Below the pieces are notes generated by a model. It ran no database searches, was not told the origin of the DNA, and worked only from the letters and a program-made list of their open reading frames with translations. Source: an uncultured Acidimicrobiaceae bacterium (GTDB lineage: Bacteria; Actinomycetota; Acidimicrobiia; Acidimicrobiales; Ilumatobacteraceae). From it: 18,482 nt of DNA. Made by a program: the position numbers and the translations under genes. The stretch is from NCBI GenBank assembly GCA_903919215.1, contig CAIXHI010000221.1, forward strand, positions 1 through 18,482, read 5' to 3'. Positions 6,638 through 13,482 of the stretch are shown one piece after another; the first letter of the stretch is position 1; every line of letters starts with the position of its first letter.

Positions 6638-7366
6638 ATGGGTGAGCGCATCGCACTCGTCACGGGCGGCAACAAGGGCATCGGCTTCGAGGTGGTGCGC
6701 GGGCTGGGTGCAGCCGGGGTCACGGTGTACCTCGGTGCGCGCCAGGCAGCGTTGGGCGATGCCGCCACCGCACAGTTGCGCGCTGAGGGGCACGACGTGA
6801 GGTTTGTGCACCTCGACGTCACCGCTGCCAACGACATCGCCCGCGCTGCTGTGCTGATGCAACGGCAGCATGGTCGCCTCGACATCCTGGTGAACAACGC
6901 GGCGATCGGTCTCGACTTCACCTCGCCCAGCCTGGTGACGATGGAGTCGATGCGCTCGATCTTCGAGACGAACACATTCGCCCCGGTGGCGATGATCAAC
7001 GCCTTGCTGCCGTTGTTGCGCAACTCGACCGCCGGGCGCATCGTCAACGTGTCCAGCGACTTCGGTTCGCTGACGCTGAACACCACGCCGAAGATGCCGC
7101 ACCGCAAGGCGATCTCGTTGGCCTACCCATCGTCGAAGGCGGCGCTGAACATGATCACTGTGCAGTTCGCGAAGGAACTGCGCGAGTCGCCGATTCGCAT
7201 CAACGCGGTCGACCCCGGCTTCACGGACACCGACATGACATCCGCTATGGGTAACGCCACCCGTTCGGCCGCACAGGCCGCCGTGGCGATCGTTCGGCTG
7301 GCGCTCGCGGGCGACGATTGCCCGCACGGCACCTACGGCAACGAGGACGGCCCCCTGCCTTGGTGA
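6638..7366 (+). CDS. Short-chain dehydrogenase/reductase (SDR), carbonyl-reductase-like
   Basis: The 242-residue SDR has TGGNKGIG (9-16), LDVT (59-62), VNNAAIG (85-91) in place of the usual NNAG, and the active site S139/S140 with Y163-PSS-K167. The Ser-to-Tyr distance is about 23 residues instead of the usual 13. This insertion is known from carbonyl-reductase and plant-type SDRs, which also carry the TGGNKGIG loop. ATG 6638 lies 2 bp after the stop of the upstream SDR, with GGTGGG about 7 bp upstream of it. The two neighbouring SDRs differ strongly in sequence and do not look like a recent duplication. It closes the LLM-SDR-SDR run; 22 bp separate it from the PhnA-like gene. Confidence 0.92.
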   Translation: MGERIALVTGGNKGIGFEVVRGLGAAGVTVYLGARQAALGDAATAQLRAEGHDVRFVHLDVTAANDIARAAVLMQRQHGRLDILVNNAAIGLDFTSPSLVTMESMRSIFETNTFAPVAMINALLPLLRNSTAGRIVNVSSDFGSLTLNTTPKMPHRKAISLAYPSSKAALNMITVQFAKELRESPIRINAVDPGFTDTDMTSAMGNATRSAAQAAVAIVRLALAGDDCPHGTYGNEDGPLPW

Positions 7367-7388
7367 CGCCAGGGGCTAGACAAGGGGG

Positions 7389-7721
7389 ATGGATTCCACC
7401 ACGGCTTGCCCGATCTGCACGATGACCGACATTCTCACCATGGATGCCGGGCGCCACGAGTGTGCGACGTGTGGTCACGAGTGGCAGGGTGAGGTCGCCG
7501 ATTCGGACGGGTTGGGTGAAATCCGCGATGCCAACGGAGTGGTGTTGCAGAACGGTGATTCGGTGGTGCTGATCAAGGGTCTGCCGCTGAAAGGTACCGA
7601 GCCACTGAAGATCGGCACCAAGGTCAGCAACATCCGGCTGATCTCGGGTGATCACGAGATCGACTGCAAGATCAACGGCCGCGGCGTCCTGCTGAAGGCC
7701 AAGTTCGTGAAGAAGGCCTAG
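7389..7721 (+). CDS. yjdM: PhnA/YjdM family zinc-ribbon protein
   Basis: The 110-residue protein matches the length and order of the E. coli YjdM (formerly PhnA) family. A four-cysteine zinc ribbon (C7-x2-C10 and C25-x2-C28) is followed by the conserved C-terminal domain: DANG (47-50), NGDSV near 55-59, LKIGTKVSNIRL, GDHEIDCKI and the ending KFVKKA. Despite the old name, phosphonate use is not established for the family and its cellular role is unclear. The ATG directly follows a GGGGG run with no proper spacing, so initiation may be leaderless or from a short leader; no earlier start fits because the first zinc cysteine is at residue 7. Its TAG stop overlaps that of the convergent deacylase gene through a CTAG. 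Confidence 0.93.
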   Translation: MDSTTACPICTMTDILTMDAGRHECATCGHEWQGEVADSDGLGEIRDANGVVLQNGDSVVLIKGLPLKGTEPLKIGTKVSNIRLISGDHEIDCKINGRGVLLKAKFVKKA

Positions 7722-9448
7722 CTGCGGATCAGTCGCCCGGGGCGAGCGCCCGTGTCGACTCCGTAACGGCGGGTGACCCGACCGTGCACGATGGTGGCGT
7801 CGTAACCGGTCGCTTTCTGCAGTAGCCGCGTGCCACCCATCGGCAGGTCGTCGACGGCGAACGGTGCCTGCAGTTCGAGTTCATCGAAGTTGATCACGTT
7901 CAGATCGGCGCGCAGGCCGACAGCGAGGCGGCCTCGGTCGGACAGGCCGTACAGGTCGGCCGGCTGCGACGACAGACGGCGGACGATCTCCGCCAACGGC
8001 ACTCGTGGCCCACGGGTTCGGTCGCGTCCCCAGTGCGTCAGCATGAACGTCGGGATCGATGCATCGCAGATGAACGCGCAGTGCGCGCCACCGTCGGCAA
8101 GACCCACCACGGTGTCGGGGTCGAGCAGCTGCTCGTACAGCGCGCTGTGATCCATGTTGACGTAGTTGTAGAGCGCGTAGAGCAGCATCGCATCGTCGGC
8201 TGCGACCAGTCCGTCGTAGGTGACCTGCTCGAGCGACACGCCGAGGGCTTCGGCGACTGCGCCGATCGAGGCTGCGCGCGACTGTTCATAGTCGGGGGCG
8301 CCGCTGATGATGTGGCAGTCGCCAAGCACGGTGCGGATGTACCCGAGTTGACGCTTGACGGCGATGTCGTCGGTGTCGTCGGCCTCGCCGAGGATCGCGA
8401 TACGGACCTCGGGTGTGCGCAGTTCCACCAGCCGCTCGTCGAGTGGGAGATGGGCGATGCTGCGGTAGGTGGGGCGAGCGACGAACGGATGGCGGACGTC
8501 CCAGCCCCACAGCACGCCGAACGGGCGACCGGCCACCAGGGGGGTGACCATCACGCCGTCCTTGCGCCACCCGCGGGCCTGTTCCATCTCGTGTCGCCAG
8601 CGATCGGGATCGGAGTGGCACTGCAGCAGGATGAACGTGGTGCTGAGCCCGGTCTCGGCGGCAAGACGGCCGACCCATTCGAACTCGTCGATCACCTGTT
8701 GTTGTGGGTCGCTACGCGCGAGTCCGGCGGCGGCGAACTCGATGTTGCGCCCGCCGCCCGCCTTCACTGCGTGGCCGATGGCCGACAGTTCATCCCAACC
8801 CGCATAGGTTCCGGGTACGGGAGTTCCGTCGAGCGCACGGTGGCCCAGCGTTCGTGACGTCGTGAAACCGAACGCGCCAGCCGCCATGGCCTCTCTGGCG
8901 AGACGAGCCATCTCCGCGATCTGTTCGGGTGTCGCCTCCAACTTCTCGGCGGCGCTCGCGCCCATCACGTACGTGCGCAATGGACCGTGGGCGAGTTGGG
9001 CACCCACGTCCATGCTCCACTTGCGCCGAGCGAGCACGTTCAGGTACTCGGCGAACGACTCCCACCCCCACGTCAGCCCTTCGGTGAGCGCCGCGCCGGG
9101 GATGTCTTCCACACCCTCCATCAACTCGATGAGCGCCGCGTGCGCGTCGGGACGTACGGGGGCGAAACCGACACCGCAGTTGCCCATCATCACCGTCGTG
9201 ACGCCGTGCGGGCTGGACGGTTCGAGCAGTTCGTCCCACGTGGCCTGACCGTCGAAGTGCGTGTGTACATCGACGAATCCGGGCGTGATAATTCGACCGG
9301 TGGCGTCGATGATCTCCTTCGCTTCGGCGTCGGCGAGCGAGGGTTCGATGGCGACGATCACTCCATCGGTGATGGCGATGTCGGCGATGAACTCGGGAGC
9401 GCCGCTGCCGTCAACGACGCTGCCTCCCGTGATGAGCAGATCGAACAT
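7718..9448 (-). CDS. N-acyl-D-amino-acid deacylase-like amidohydrolase
   Basis: The 576-residue protein has the composite beta-sandwich/TIM-barrel layout of D-aminoacylases. LLITGGSVVDGSG opens it, followed by ITPGFVDVHTHFDGQ (H62, H64) and MGNCGVGFAP (C91, the cysteine metal ligand of D-aminoacylase). Further on come LLQCHSD (H278), GLADGGAHCAF (D452) and a C-terminal GRLAVGLRADLNVIN return to the sandwich. The family removes acyl groups from D-amino acids or related amides. Where classical members have another ligand histidine (His-x-Arg region) this protein reads RNIEFAAAG (235-243), so the metal site or substrate may differ. ATG 9448 is supported by the MFDLLITGG N-terminus. There is no Shine-Dalgarno site, but TACGTT ends 6 bp before the ATG, as in leaderless genes. 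Confidence 0.88.
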   Translation of the reverse strand: MFDLLITGGSVVDGSGAPEFIADIAITDGVIVAIEPSLADAEAKEIIDATGRIITPGFVDVHTHFDGQATWDELLEPSSPHGVTTVMMGNCGVGFAPVRPDAHAALIELMEGVEDIPGAALTEGLTWGWESFAEYLNVLARRKWSMDVGAQLAHGPLRTYVMGASAAEKLEATPEQIAEMARLAREAMAAGAFGFTTSRTLGHRALDGTPVPGTYAGWDELSAIGHAVKAGGGRNIEFAAAGLARSDPQQQVIDEFEWVGRLAAETGLSTTFILLQCHSDPDRWRHEMEQARGWRKDGVMVTPLVAGRPFGVLWGWDVRHPFVARPTYRSIAHLPLDERLVELRTPEVRIAILGEADDTDDIAVKRQLGYIRTVLGDCHIISGAPDYEQSRAASIGAVAEALGVSLEQVTYDGLVAADDAMLLYALYNYVNMDHSALYEQLLDPDTVVGLADGGAHCAFICDASIPTFMLTHWGRDRTRGPRVPLAEIVRRLSSQPADLYGLSDRGRLAVGLRADLNVINFDELELQAPFAVDDLPMGGTRLLQKATGYDATIVHGRVTRRYGVDTGARPGRLIRS

Positions 9449-9475
9449 CGCCGTAACGTAGCCCGACCAGCGTCG

Positions 9476-9490
9476 TGACGATACTGTCAA
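9476..9490 (+). promoter_or_regulatory. Operator-like inverted repeat, copy C
   Basis: Plus strand TGACGATACTGTCAA, between the divergent deacylase-like gene (start 9448) and alpha/beta hydrolase (GTG 9496). It differs from copy A at a single base. It contains GATACT, a possible -10 for the hydrolase gene, and on the other strand begins with a perfect TTGACA, although no -10 lies at the right distance for that -35. Confidence 0.55.
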
Positions 9491-9495
9491 GCGAC

Positions 9496-10302
9496 GTGGC
9501 CACCTTCGACGTCCTGCATCCCTCCACCGGTCTGGTGCTACCAGTGGCAGAGCCCGACGGTGCCGTGCGTGGCACGATCTATGCGTTGCACGGCGGCGGC
9601 CTGTCGAGCGCCTACTGGGACTGCCCGTTCGAGTCTGCATTGTCGCTGGCGCGTCTCGCCACCGCGGCCGGGTTTCGCGTGGCCTACCCCGATCGGCCCG
9701 GTCACAAGACGAACGAGGAGCGTTGGCCCGGTGGCATGCCGGCCGACGAAGAGGCCCGACTGCACGTGGCCACGATCGGCGAAGTCCTGTCCGAGGGTCC
9801 GCTGTTCCTCCTCGGCCAGTCGGCGGGTTCGATGATCAGCCTGTGCGCGGCGGCCACCGGTGCCATCGCCAACCTCGCCGGTATCGAGTACTCGGGTATT
9901 GGCCTGCACCTCGATCACGACCGAGAGCACGACGGCCCGATCATGGAGCGCTACTGGGGGCCGATGGCGCTGTATCCGCCCGAGGTCTTCGCGCCTGAGG
10001 GCCGTGCCGTGACCACGCCGATCGTCGGTGAAGATGGAACCAGCGCGTTCGGTTGGTGGAAGGTGTTCCCGAGCGTGGCGGCGAAAGTCACCGTGCCGGT
10101 GCGGATCACGATGGTGGACCACGAGTTGTGGTGGGGACCGATTCCGCAGGCGTTGGCAGAGATGTCGGCCGGCCTCTCCGCGTCTCCGCGCGTCGAGACC
10201 AACGTCGAGCCTGGCGCGGGGCACAACCTCAGCATCGGCTGGGCAGCGCGGGCATACCACATGGGTGTGCTTGCCTTCTTCGAGCGCTGTCTGCGGGTCT
10301 AG
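9496..10302 (+). CDS. Alpha/beta hydrolase fold protein
   Basis: The 268-residue alpha/beta hydrolase carries an HGGG oxyanion motif (32-35), the nucleophile elbow G-Q-S109-A-G (107-111) inside FLLGQSAGSM, a candidate acid in TMVDHE (D208) and the late histidine in GAGHNLS (H243). Likely an esterase or a C-C/thioester hydrolase in the cytoplasm; no signal peptide is visible. GTG 9496 is preferred because the alternative GTG 9475 would start at the operator-like repeat; both lack a good ribosome site, so a very short leader or leaderless start is likely. Its TAG stop (10300-10302) overlaps that of the convergent second hydrolase through CTAG. The start could be seven residues further upstream. 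Confidence 0.87.
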   Translation: MATFDVLHPSTGLVLPVAEPDGAVRGTIYALHGGGLSSAYWDCPFESALSLARLATAAGFRVAYPDRPGHKTNEERWPGGMPADEEARLHVATIGEVLSEGPLFLLGQSAGSMISLCAAATGAIANLAGIEYSGIGLHLDHDREHDGPIMERYWGPMALYPPEVFAPEGRAVTTPIVGEDGTSAFGWWKVFPSVAAKVTVPVRITMVDHELWWGPIPQALAEMSAGLSASPRVETNVEPGAGHNLSIGWAARAYHMGVLAFFERCLRV

Positions 10303-11048
10303 AGCCCAGGGCAGTCGTTGGCGATGAACGTCAGCACTGCGCGCGGGTACGCGTGGCGGTCGTAGCGGAACAGGTCGTGCGCCGCGCCGTGGATCGTGAC
10401 CACCTCGATATCGGGCCGGGCGGCGCGGTACTCGGCAATACCCGCGTCGTCCACCAGTCGCCCCTCCTCGGTGCCGTGGGCCAGCAGTACGGGGCACGGC
10501 ATCGAGGCAAGGTGGCTGGAGAACTCGCGGTCGATCGATTCGCGGAACACGCTGAGCAGTACGTGCTCGGGGATGCGCTCGGGTACGGGCTTGCCGCGGA
10601 ACCGGGTGGCCAGCATCCCGCGGGCCAGGTCTTCCGAGACCCCGTGTTCCTTGGCCCAGTAGTCGCCGATGGAGATGCTGGCCACTCGGTCGCGCATGCC
10701 GAACGCCATCTCCAGGCCCCACGTCGTCCCGCGGGAGAACGTCATCACGTGGAACCGATCGAACCCGGCGTCCTCCACGACGGCTCGCAGGTCGGCGGCA
10801 TGCTGCGGCGCGGAGTAGTCGAGGTCTTCACCGGAGTCGCTGCCACCGCGACCGCGCACCTCGACCACCACGACACGGCGGGGTGACATGAACTCCAGCA
10901 TCTCGATGTAGTCATCGGCGAAGTCGGAGAAGCCGGGCGAGAACAGGATCGGTAGACCTTCCGGTGCGGCGGGTGAGTTGTCGAGCCAGCGCAGCCGGAC
11001 TCCGTCGTTGCCGCTGTCGTTGAGGGTGAAGCGTTCGGTGATCGGCAT
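10299..11048 (-). CDS. Alpha/beta hydrolase fold protein with atypical nucleophile elbow
   Basis: The 249-residue protein shows the standard alpha/beta hydrolase order: LPILFSPGFSDFADDY (32-47), VVEVRGRGGSDSG (61-73), a nucleophile elbow F-S105-R-G-T (104-108), LLAHGTEEGRLVDD (188-201) with D200 or E195 as candidate acid, and IHGAAHDLF with H224. The elbow departs from Gly-x-Ser-x-Gly at the first and last positions, though the S-R-G core and the histidine are kept, so activity is plausible. Start ATG 11048 has AGGA (11056-11059) 7 bp upstream. It is tail-to-tail with the first hydrolase (4-bp overlap) and divergent from the third LLM gene across 38 bp. The two hydrolases are not close copies of each other. 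Confidence 0.88.
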   Translation of the reverse strand: MPITERFTLNDSGNDGVRLRWLDNSPAAPEGLPILFSPGFSDFADDYIEMLEFMSPRRVVVVEVRGRGGSDSGEDLDYSAPQHAADLRAVVEDAGFDRFHVMTFSRGTTWGLEMAFGMRDRVASISIGDYWAKEHGVSEDLARGMLATRFRGKPVPERIPEHVLLSVFRESIDREFSSHLASMPCPVLLAHGTEEGRLVDDAGIAEYRAARPDIEVVTIHGAAHDLFRYDRHAYPRAVLTFIANDCPGL

Positions 11049-11086
11049 GGAGAGTTCCTATGGGTCGTGGGCTACGGTGACCGCTC

Positions 11087-11941
11087 ATGCGACTCGGCTT
11101 CTCGACGATGAACGGCCCCAGCGACGTGCGCCCCGATGTGCTGGGACGAGCGCTCGAAGAGCGAGGCTACGACTCGCTGTGGATGGGCGAGCATTCGCAC
11201 ATTCCGGCCTCGCGCACGACGCCCTACCCGTCGGGTGGCGAACTTCCGCAGAACTACATCGAGATGATGGATCCGTTCGTCAGCCTGACGATGGCAGCGA
11301 TGGCGACGAAGGAACTCAAGATCGGCACCGGCGTGTGTCTGGCGCTCGAGCACGACATCCTCGACCTGGCCAAGACCGTTGCCACGCTCGACGTGCTGTC
11401 AGGCGGACGTGTGTTGTTCGGCGTCGGCGTGGGCTGGAACGAAGAGGAACTGGCCAACCACCGGCCGATCCCGTGGAAGGCCCGCTACCGCGGGCTGGAG
11501 GAGTGCGTCACCGCGTTGCGTTCGTTGTGGACCGAGCACGACAGCGAATTCCACGGCCAGTTCTACGACTTCGACGCAGCCTGGAGCTACCCCAAGCCGC
11601 TGCAGCAGCCCACGCCGCCGGTGATGTTGGGTGTGGGCGGCAAGCTGGGCACGCAGCACGCCGTTCGCTGGGCCGATGAGTGGATGCCGATGGACGTCTC
11701 GCTGGGCAACGTGGCCAAGAATGTCGGCAAGTTCCGCGAGGCGGCTGCGGCTGCCGGGCGCGGCGAGATCCCGATCACGATGATGGCGTTCGGCAACCCC
11801 ACGCTCGACACCCTGAAGATGTACCGCGACCTCGGCGTTCAGCGCACCATCATCGGTGCGGCTCGGGATGGCTGGCAGGATCCGGCCACGGCGATGCCGA
11901 TGATCGACGAGTACGCACCGTTCGTCGAGCAACTGCTCTAG
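11087..11941 (+). CDS. LLM class F420-dependent oxidoreductase (third of three)
   Basis: The 284-residue luciferase-like TIM barrel has ERGYDSLWMGEHSHIPASR (25-43), LKIGTGVCLALEHDILDLAKTVATLD (77-102), the SGGRVLFGVGVGWNEEEL segment (105-122), PPVMLGVGGKLG (177-188) and DLGVQRTI (248-255) near the end. These are the standard pieces of actinobacterial F420-dependent family members. No Shine-Dalgarno site precedes ATG 11087, but TACGGT (11073-11078) ends 8 bp before it, compatible with leaderless transcription. Its TAG stop overlaps that of the convergent acyl-CoA dehydrogenase through CTAG. Substrate unknown. Confidence 0.92.
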   Translation: MRLGFSTMNGPSDVRPDVLGRALEERGYDSLWMGEHSHIPASRTTPYPSGGELPQNYIEMMDPFVSLTMAAMATKELKIGTGVCLALEHDILDLAKTVATLDVLSGGRVLFGVGVGWNEEELANHRPIPWKARYRGLEECVTALRSLWTEHDSEFHGQFYDFDAAWSYPKPLQQPTPPVMLGVGGKLGTQHAVRWADEWMPMDVSLGNVAKNVGKFREAAAAAGRGEIPITMMAFGNPTLDTLKMYRDLGVQRTIIGAARDGWQDPATAMPMIDEYAPFVEQLL

Positions 11942-13056
11942 CGGGGTTCGCGGGGGAGACCGAGGTTGCGCTCGCCGATGAGGTTCTTCATGACCTCGCT
12001 GGTGCCACCGGCGATCTTCGATGAGCGACTGGTCAGCAGCTCGTTCGCCGCGTCTGGCTCCAGGCCGGCGATCAGGCCGATGCCGACGACGTCGGCATTT
12101 ACCTCGGCGTACTCGGCTCCGAGGTGCGACCAGAACAACTTGATCAGCGACGACACGGCACTGGGGCCATCGGTCGTCTCGGCCAGCGCACGTTGACCCA
12201 TCCATTCGAGGATCAGCGCCTTGGAGTACGTGTGCAGTGCGCGGTCGCGCAGCGCTGCAGGGGCATCTGCGAGGTGTTGCGAGTGCATCATCGACTTCAC
12301 CTTGCCCACCAGGTTGCCAGCGACTGACAGCACTCCAGCGCGTTCGAAGCCGAGCGTTGTCATGGTGACCCGCCAGCCTTCGTGCAGCGGACCGAGCAGC
12401 GCCGTGCGGGGCACGAACATGTTGTCGAAGAACAGTTCGGCGAACTCGGCCTCACCATTGATCTGCTTGATCGCGCGGCGGGTGAGGCCAGGGGTGTCCA
12501 TCGGGACGAGCAGGGCGGAGAGTCCCTTGTGCTTCATCGCGTCGGGATCGGTGCGGCACAGCAGCATGCAGTGCGTCGCGTTGAGCCCGATCGACGTCCA
12601 CACTTTCTGACCGTTGACGATGAAGCCATCATCGGTGACGTCGGCCTTCGTGCGCAGACCGGCAAGGTCGCTCCCGGCGTCGGGTTCGCTGAATCCCTGG
12701 CACCAGATCTCGTCGCCCATCAGGATTGCCTGCAGGCTCTTCTTCTGCTCGCTGGTGCCGACTGCAGCAATGGTGGGTCCGACGTTGTTCGTACCGAACA
12801 CGGCGACCCGCCGTGGTGCCTTGGCGCGGGCGAACTCCTCGTCACACGCCAGTTGGTCCGGAACGTCGAGACCCTTGCCGCCGATCTCCACCGGCCACGA
12901 CGAGGCGCCCCAACCGGCTGTACCCAGCTCGCGTTGGAAGTCGGTGAGCGCTTCCCACTCGTCGCTGTCGCCCCACTTGGCGTGGTGTGCAGGCATGATG
13001 CGCTCGAGCACGGAACGCAGTTCGGCAGCGGCGAGGGACAGGAGTTCGGTGCTCAT
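11938..13056 (-). CDS. Acyl-CoA dehydrogenase
   Basis: The 372-residue protein is a complete acyl-CoA dehydrogenase: an N-terminal helical domain with GWGASSWPVEIGGKG (48-62), the FAD/substrate segment WCQGFSEPDAGSDLAGLRTKA (118-138), NGQKVWTS (148-155) and a C-terminal helical domain ending SKIAGGTSEVMKNLIGERNLGLPR. The late catalytic glutamate of medium-chain type enzymes is absent (AGGTS replaces YEGT). A glutamate is present in LGFERAG (E238), the helix-G position used by isovaleryl- and long-chain-type enzymes. It should introduce a 2,3-double bond into an acyl-CoA. It is the last gene of a five-gene operon: its ATG overlaps the HAD stop (ATGA), with GGAAG 7 bp upstream. The substrate is unknown, perhaps branched or ring-bearing given the helix-G base. 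Confidence 0.94.
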   Translation of the reverse strand: MSTELLSLAAAELRSVLERIMPAHHAKWGDSDEWEALTDFQRELGTAGWGASSWPVEIGGKGLDVPDQLACDEEFARAKAPRRVAVFGTNNVGPTIAAVGTSEQKKSLQAILMGDEIWCQGFSEPDAGSDLAGLRTKADVTDDGFIVNGQKVWTSIGLNATHCMLLCRTDPDAMKHKGLSALLVPMDTPGLTRRAIKQINGEAEFAELFFDNMFVPRTALLGPLHEGWRVTMTTLGFERAGVLSVAGNLVGKVKSMMHSQHLADAPAALRDRALHTYSKALILEWMGQRALAETTDGPSAVSSLIKLFWSHLGAEYAEVNADVVGIGLIAGLEPDAANELLTSRSSKIAGGTSEVMKNLIGERNLGLPREPR

Positions 13057-13478
13057 TCGGGGACTTCCTTGAGGACGGCGGCGAGGTCGCGGTCGTGGGG
13101 GTTGGCGTGCAGATACGGGAACACGCGGATATGACGACTGGCGGTCGGCAGGCGATCAGGTTGATCGTCCACACAGACGACGTCGCCGTGATCGCGCAAC
13201 TCGGCCGGCATCTCCCAACGACCATCGGGTCCGGGGTTCTTGTCGTGGAAACCGGCCACGTGATGCGTCAGCCCGTGGCGTTCGACGACCGTGCGCGCAT
13301 GCGCCACGCCACCGGCGCTCCAGATGTGGATCACCGATCCGGATTGGCGCAGTGCGTGGAACAGTTCGGCGGCATACGGCCGCAGATGCTGGGCGTCGAA
13401 CGAGTCGACGATCGTGCCGTCCACGTCGAAACACCATGCTGGCGAACCAGGGCGTACGACACTTCGGCGGTGCGGCAC
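13053..13478 (-). CDS. Small HAD-superfamily hydrolase
   Basis: The 141-residue protein carries the HAD motifs: FDVDGTIVD (nucleophile D18, general acid D20), IWSAGG with S54 for motif II, K80 in FHDKNPG as a candidate motif III lysine, and VVCVDDQPD with D104/D105 for motif IV. At this length it is a bare core with little or no cap, so it could act on bulky phosphate substrates; the real substrate is unknown. The start is GTG 13478, 4 bp after the aldo/keto reductase stop, with GGAG 9 bp upstream. Its TGA overlaps the acyl-CoA dehydrogenase ATG. A phosphatase embedded and translationally coupled inside an acyl-CoA operon is unusual. Phosphatase is the usual activity but a phosphotransferase or non-catalytic role is possible. 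Confidence 0.85.
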   Translation of the reverse strand: MPHRRSVVRPGSPAWCFDVDGTIVDSFDAQHLRPYAAELFHALRQSGSVIHIWSAGGVAHARTVVERHGLTHHVAGFHDKNPGPDGRWEMPAELRDHGDVVCVDDQPDRLPTASRHIRVFPYLHANPHDRDLAAVLKEVPE

Positions 13479-13482
13479 GTGC

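Noticed and set aside
5217..6656. 479-codon open frame on the minus strand, antisense to the LLM and SDR genes
   Set aside because: No domain similarity and it covers two clear genes on the plus strand that have intact catalytic motifs.
6933..6946. Extra TGACGAT-type operator copy inside the second SDR gene
   Set aside because: Matches only the left half well, has mismatches in the right half, and lies within coding sequence.
5805..7366. The two adjacent SDR genes as a tandem duplication
   Set aside because: They differ in cofactor loop, active-site spacing and most other residues; adjacency is better explained by operon assembly.
7352..7375. CCCCTG...CAGGGG stem at the end of the second SDR gene, as terminator or ribosome-site switch for the PhnA-like gene
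   Set aside because: Only 6 bp with a 12-base loop and no U-tract; easily expected by chance in GC-rich DNA.
9472..9495. Perfect TTGACA on the minus strand as -35 of the deacylase gene
   Set aside because: The nearest TANNNT (TACGTT) is 24 bp away, too far for a normal promoter; the hexamer is better explained as part of the operator repeat.
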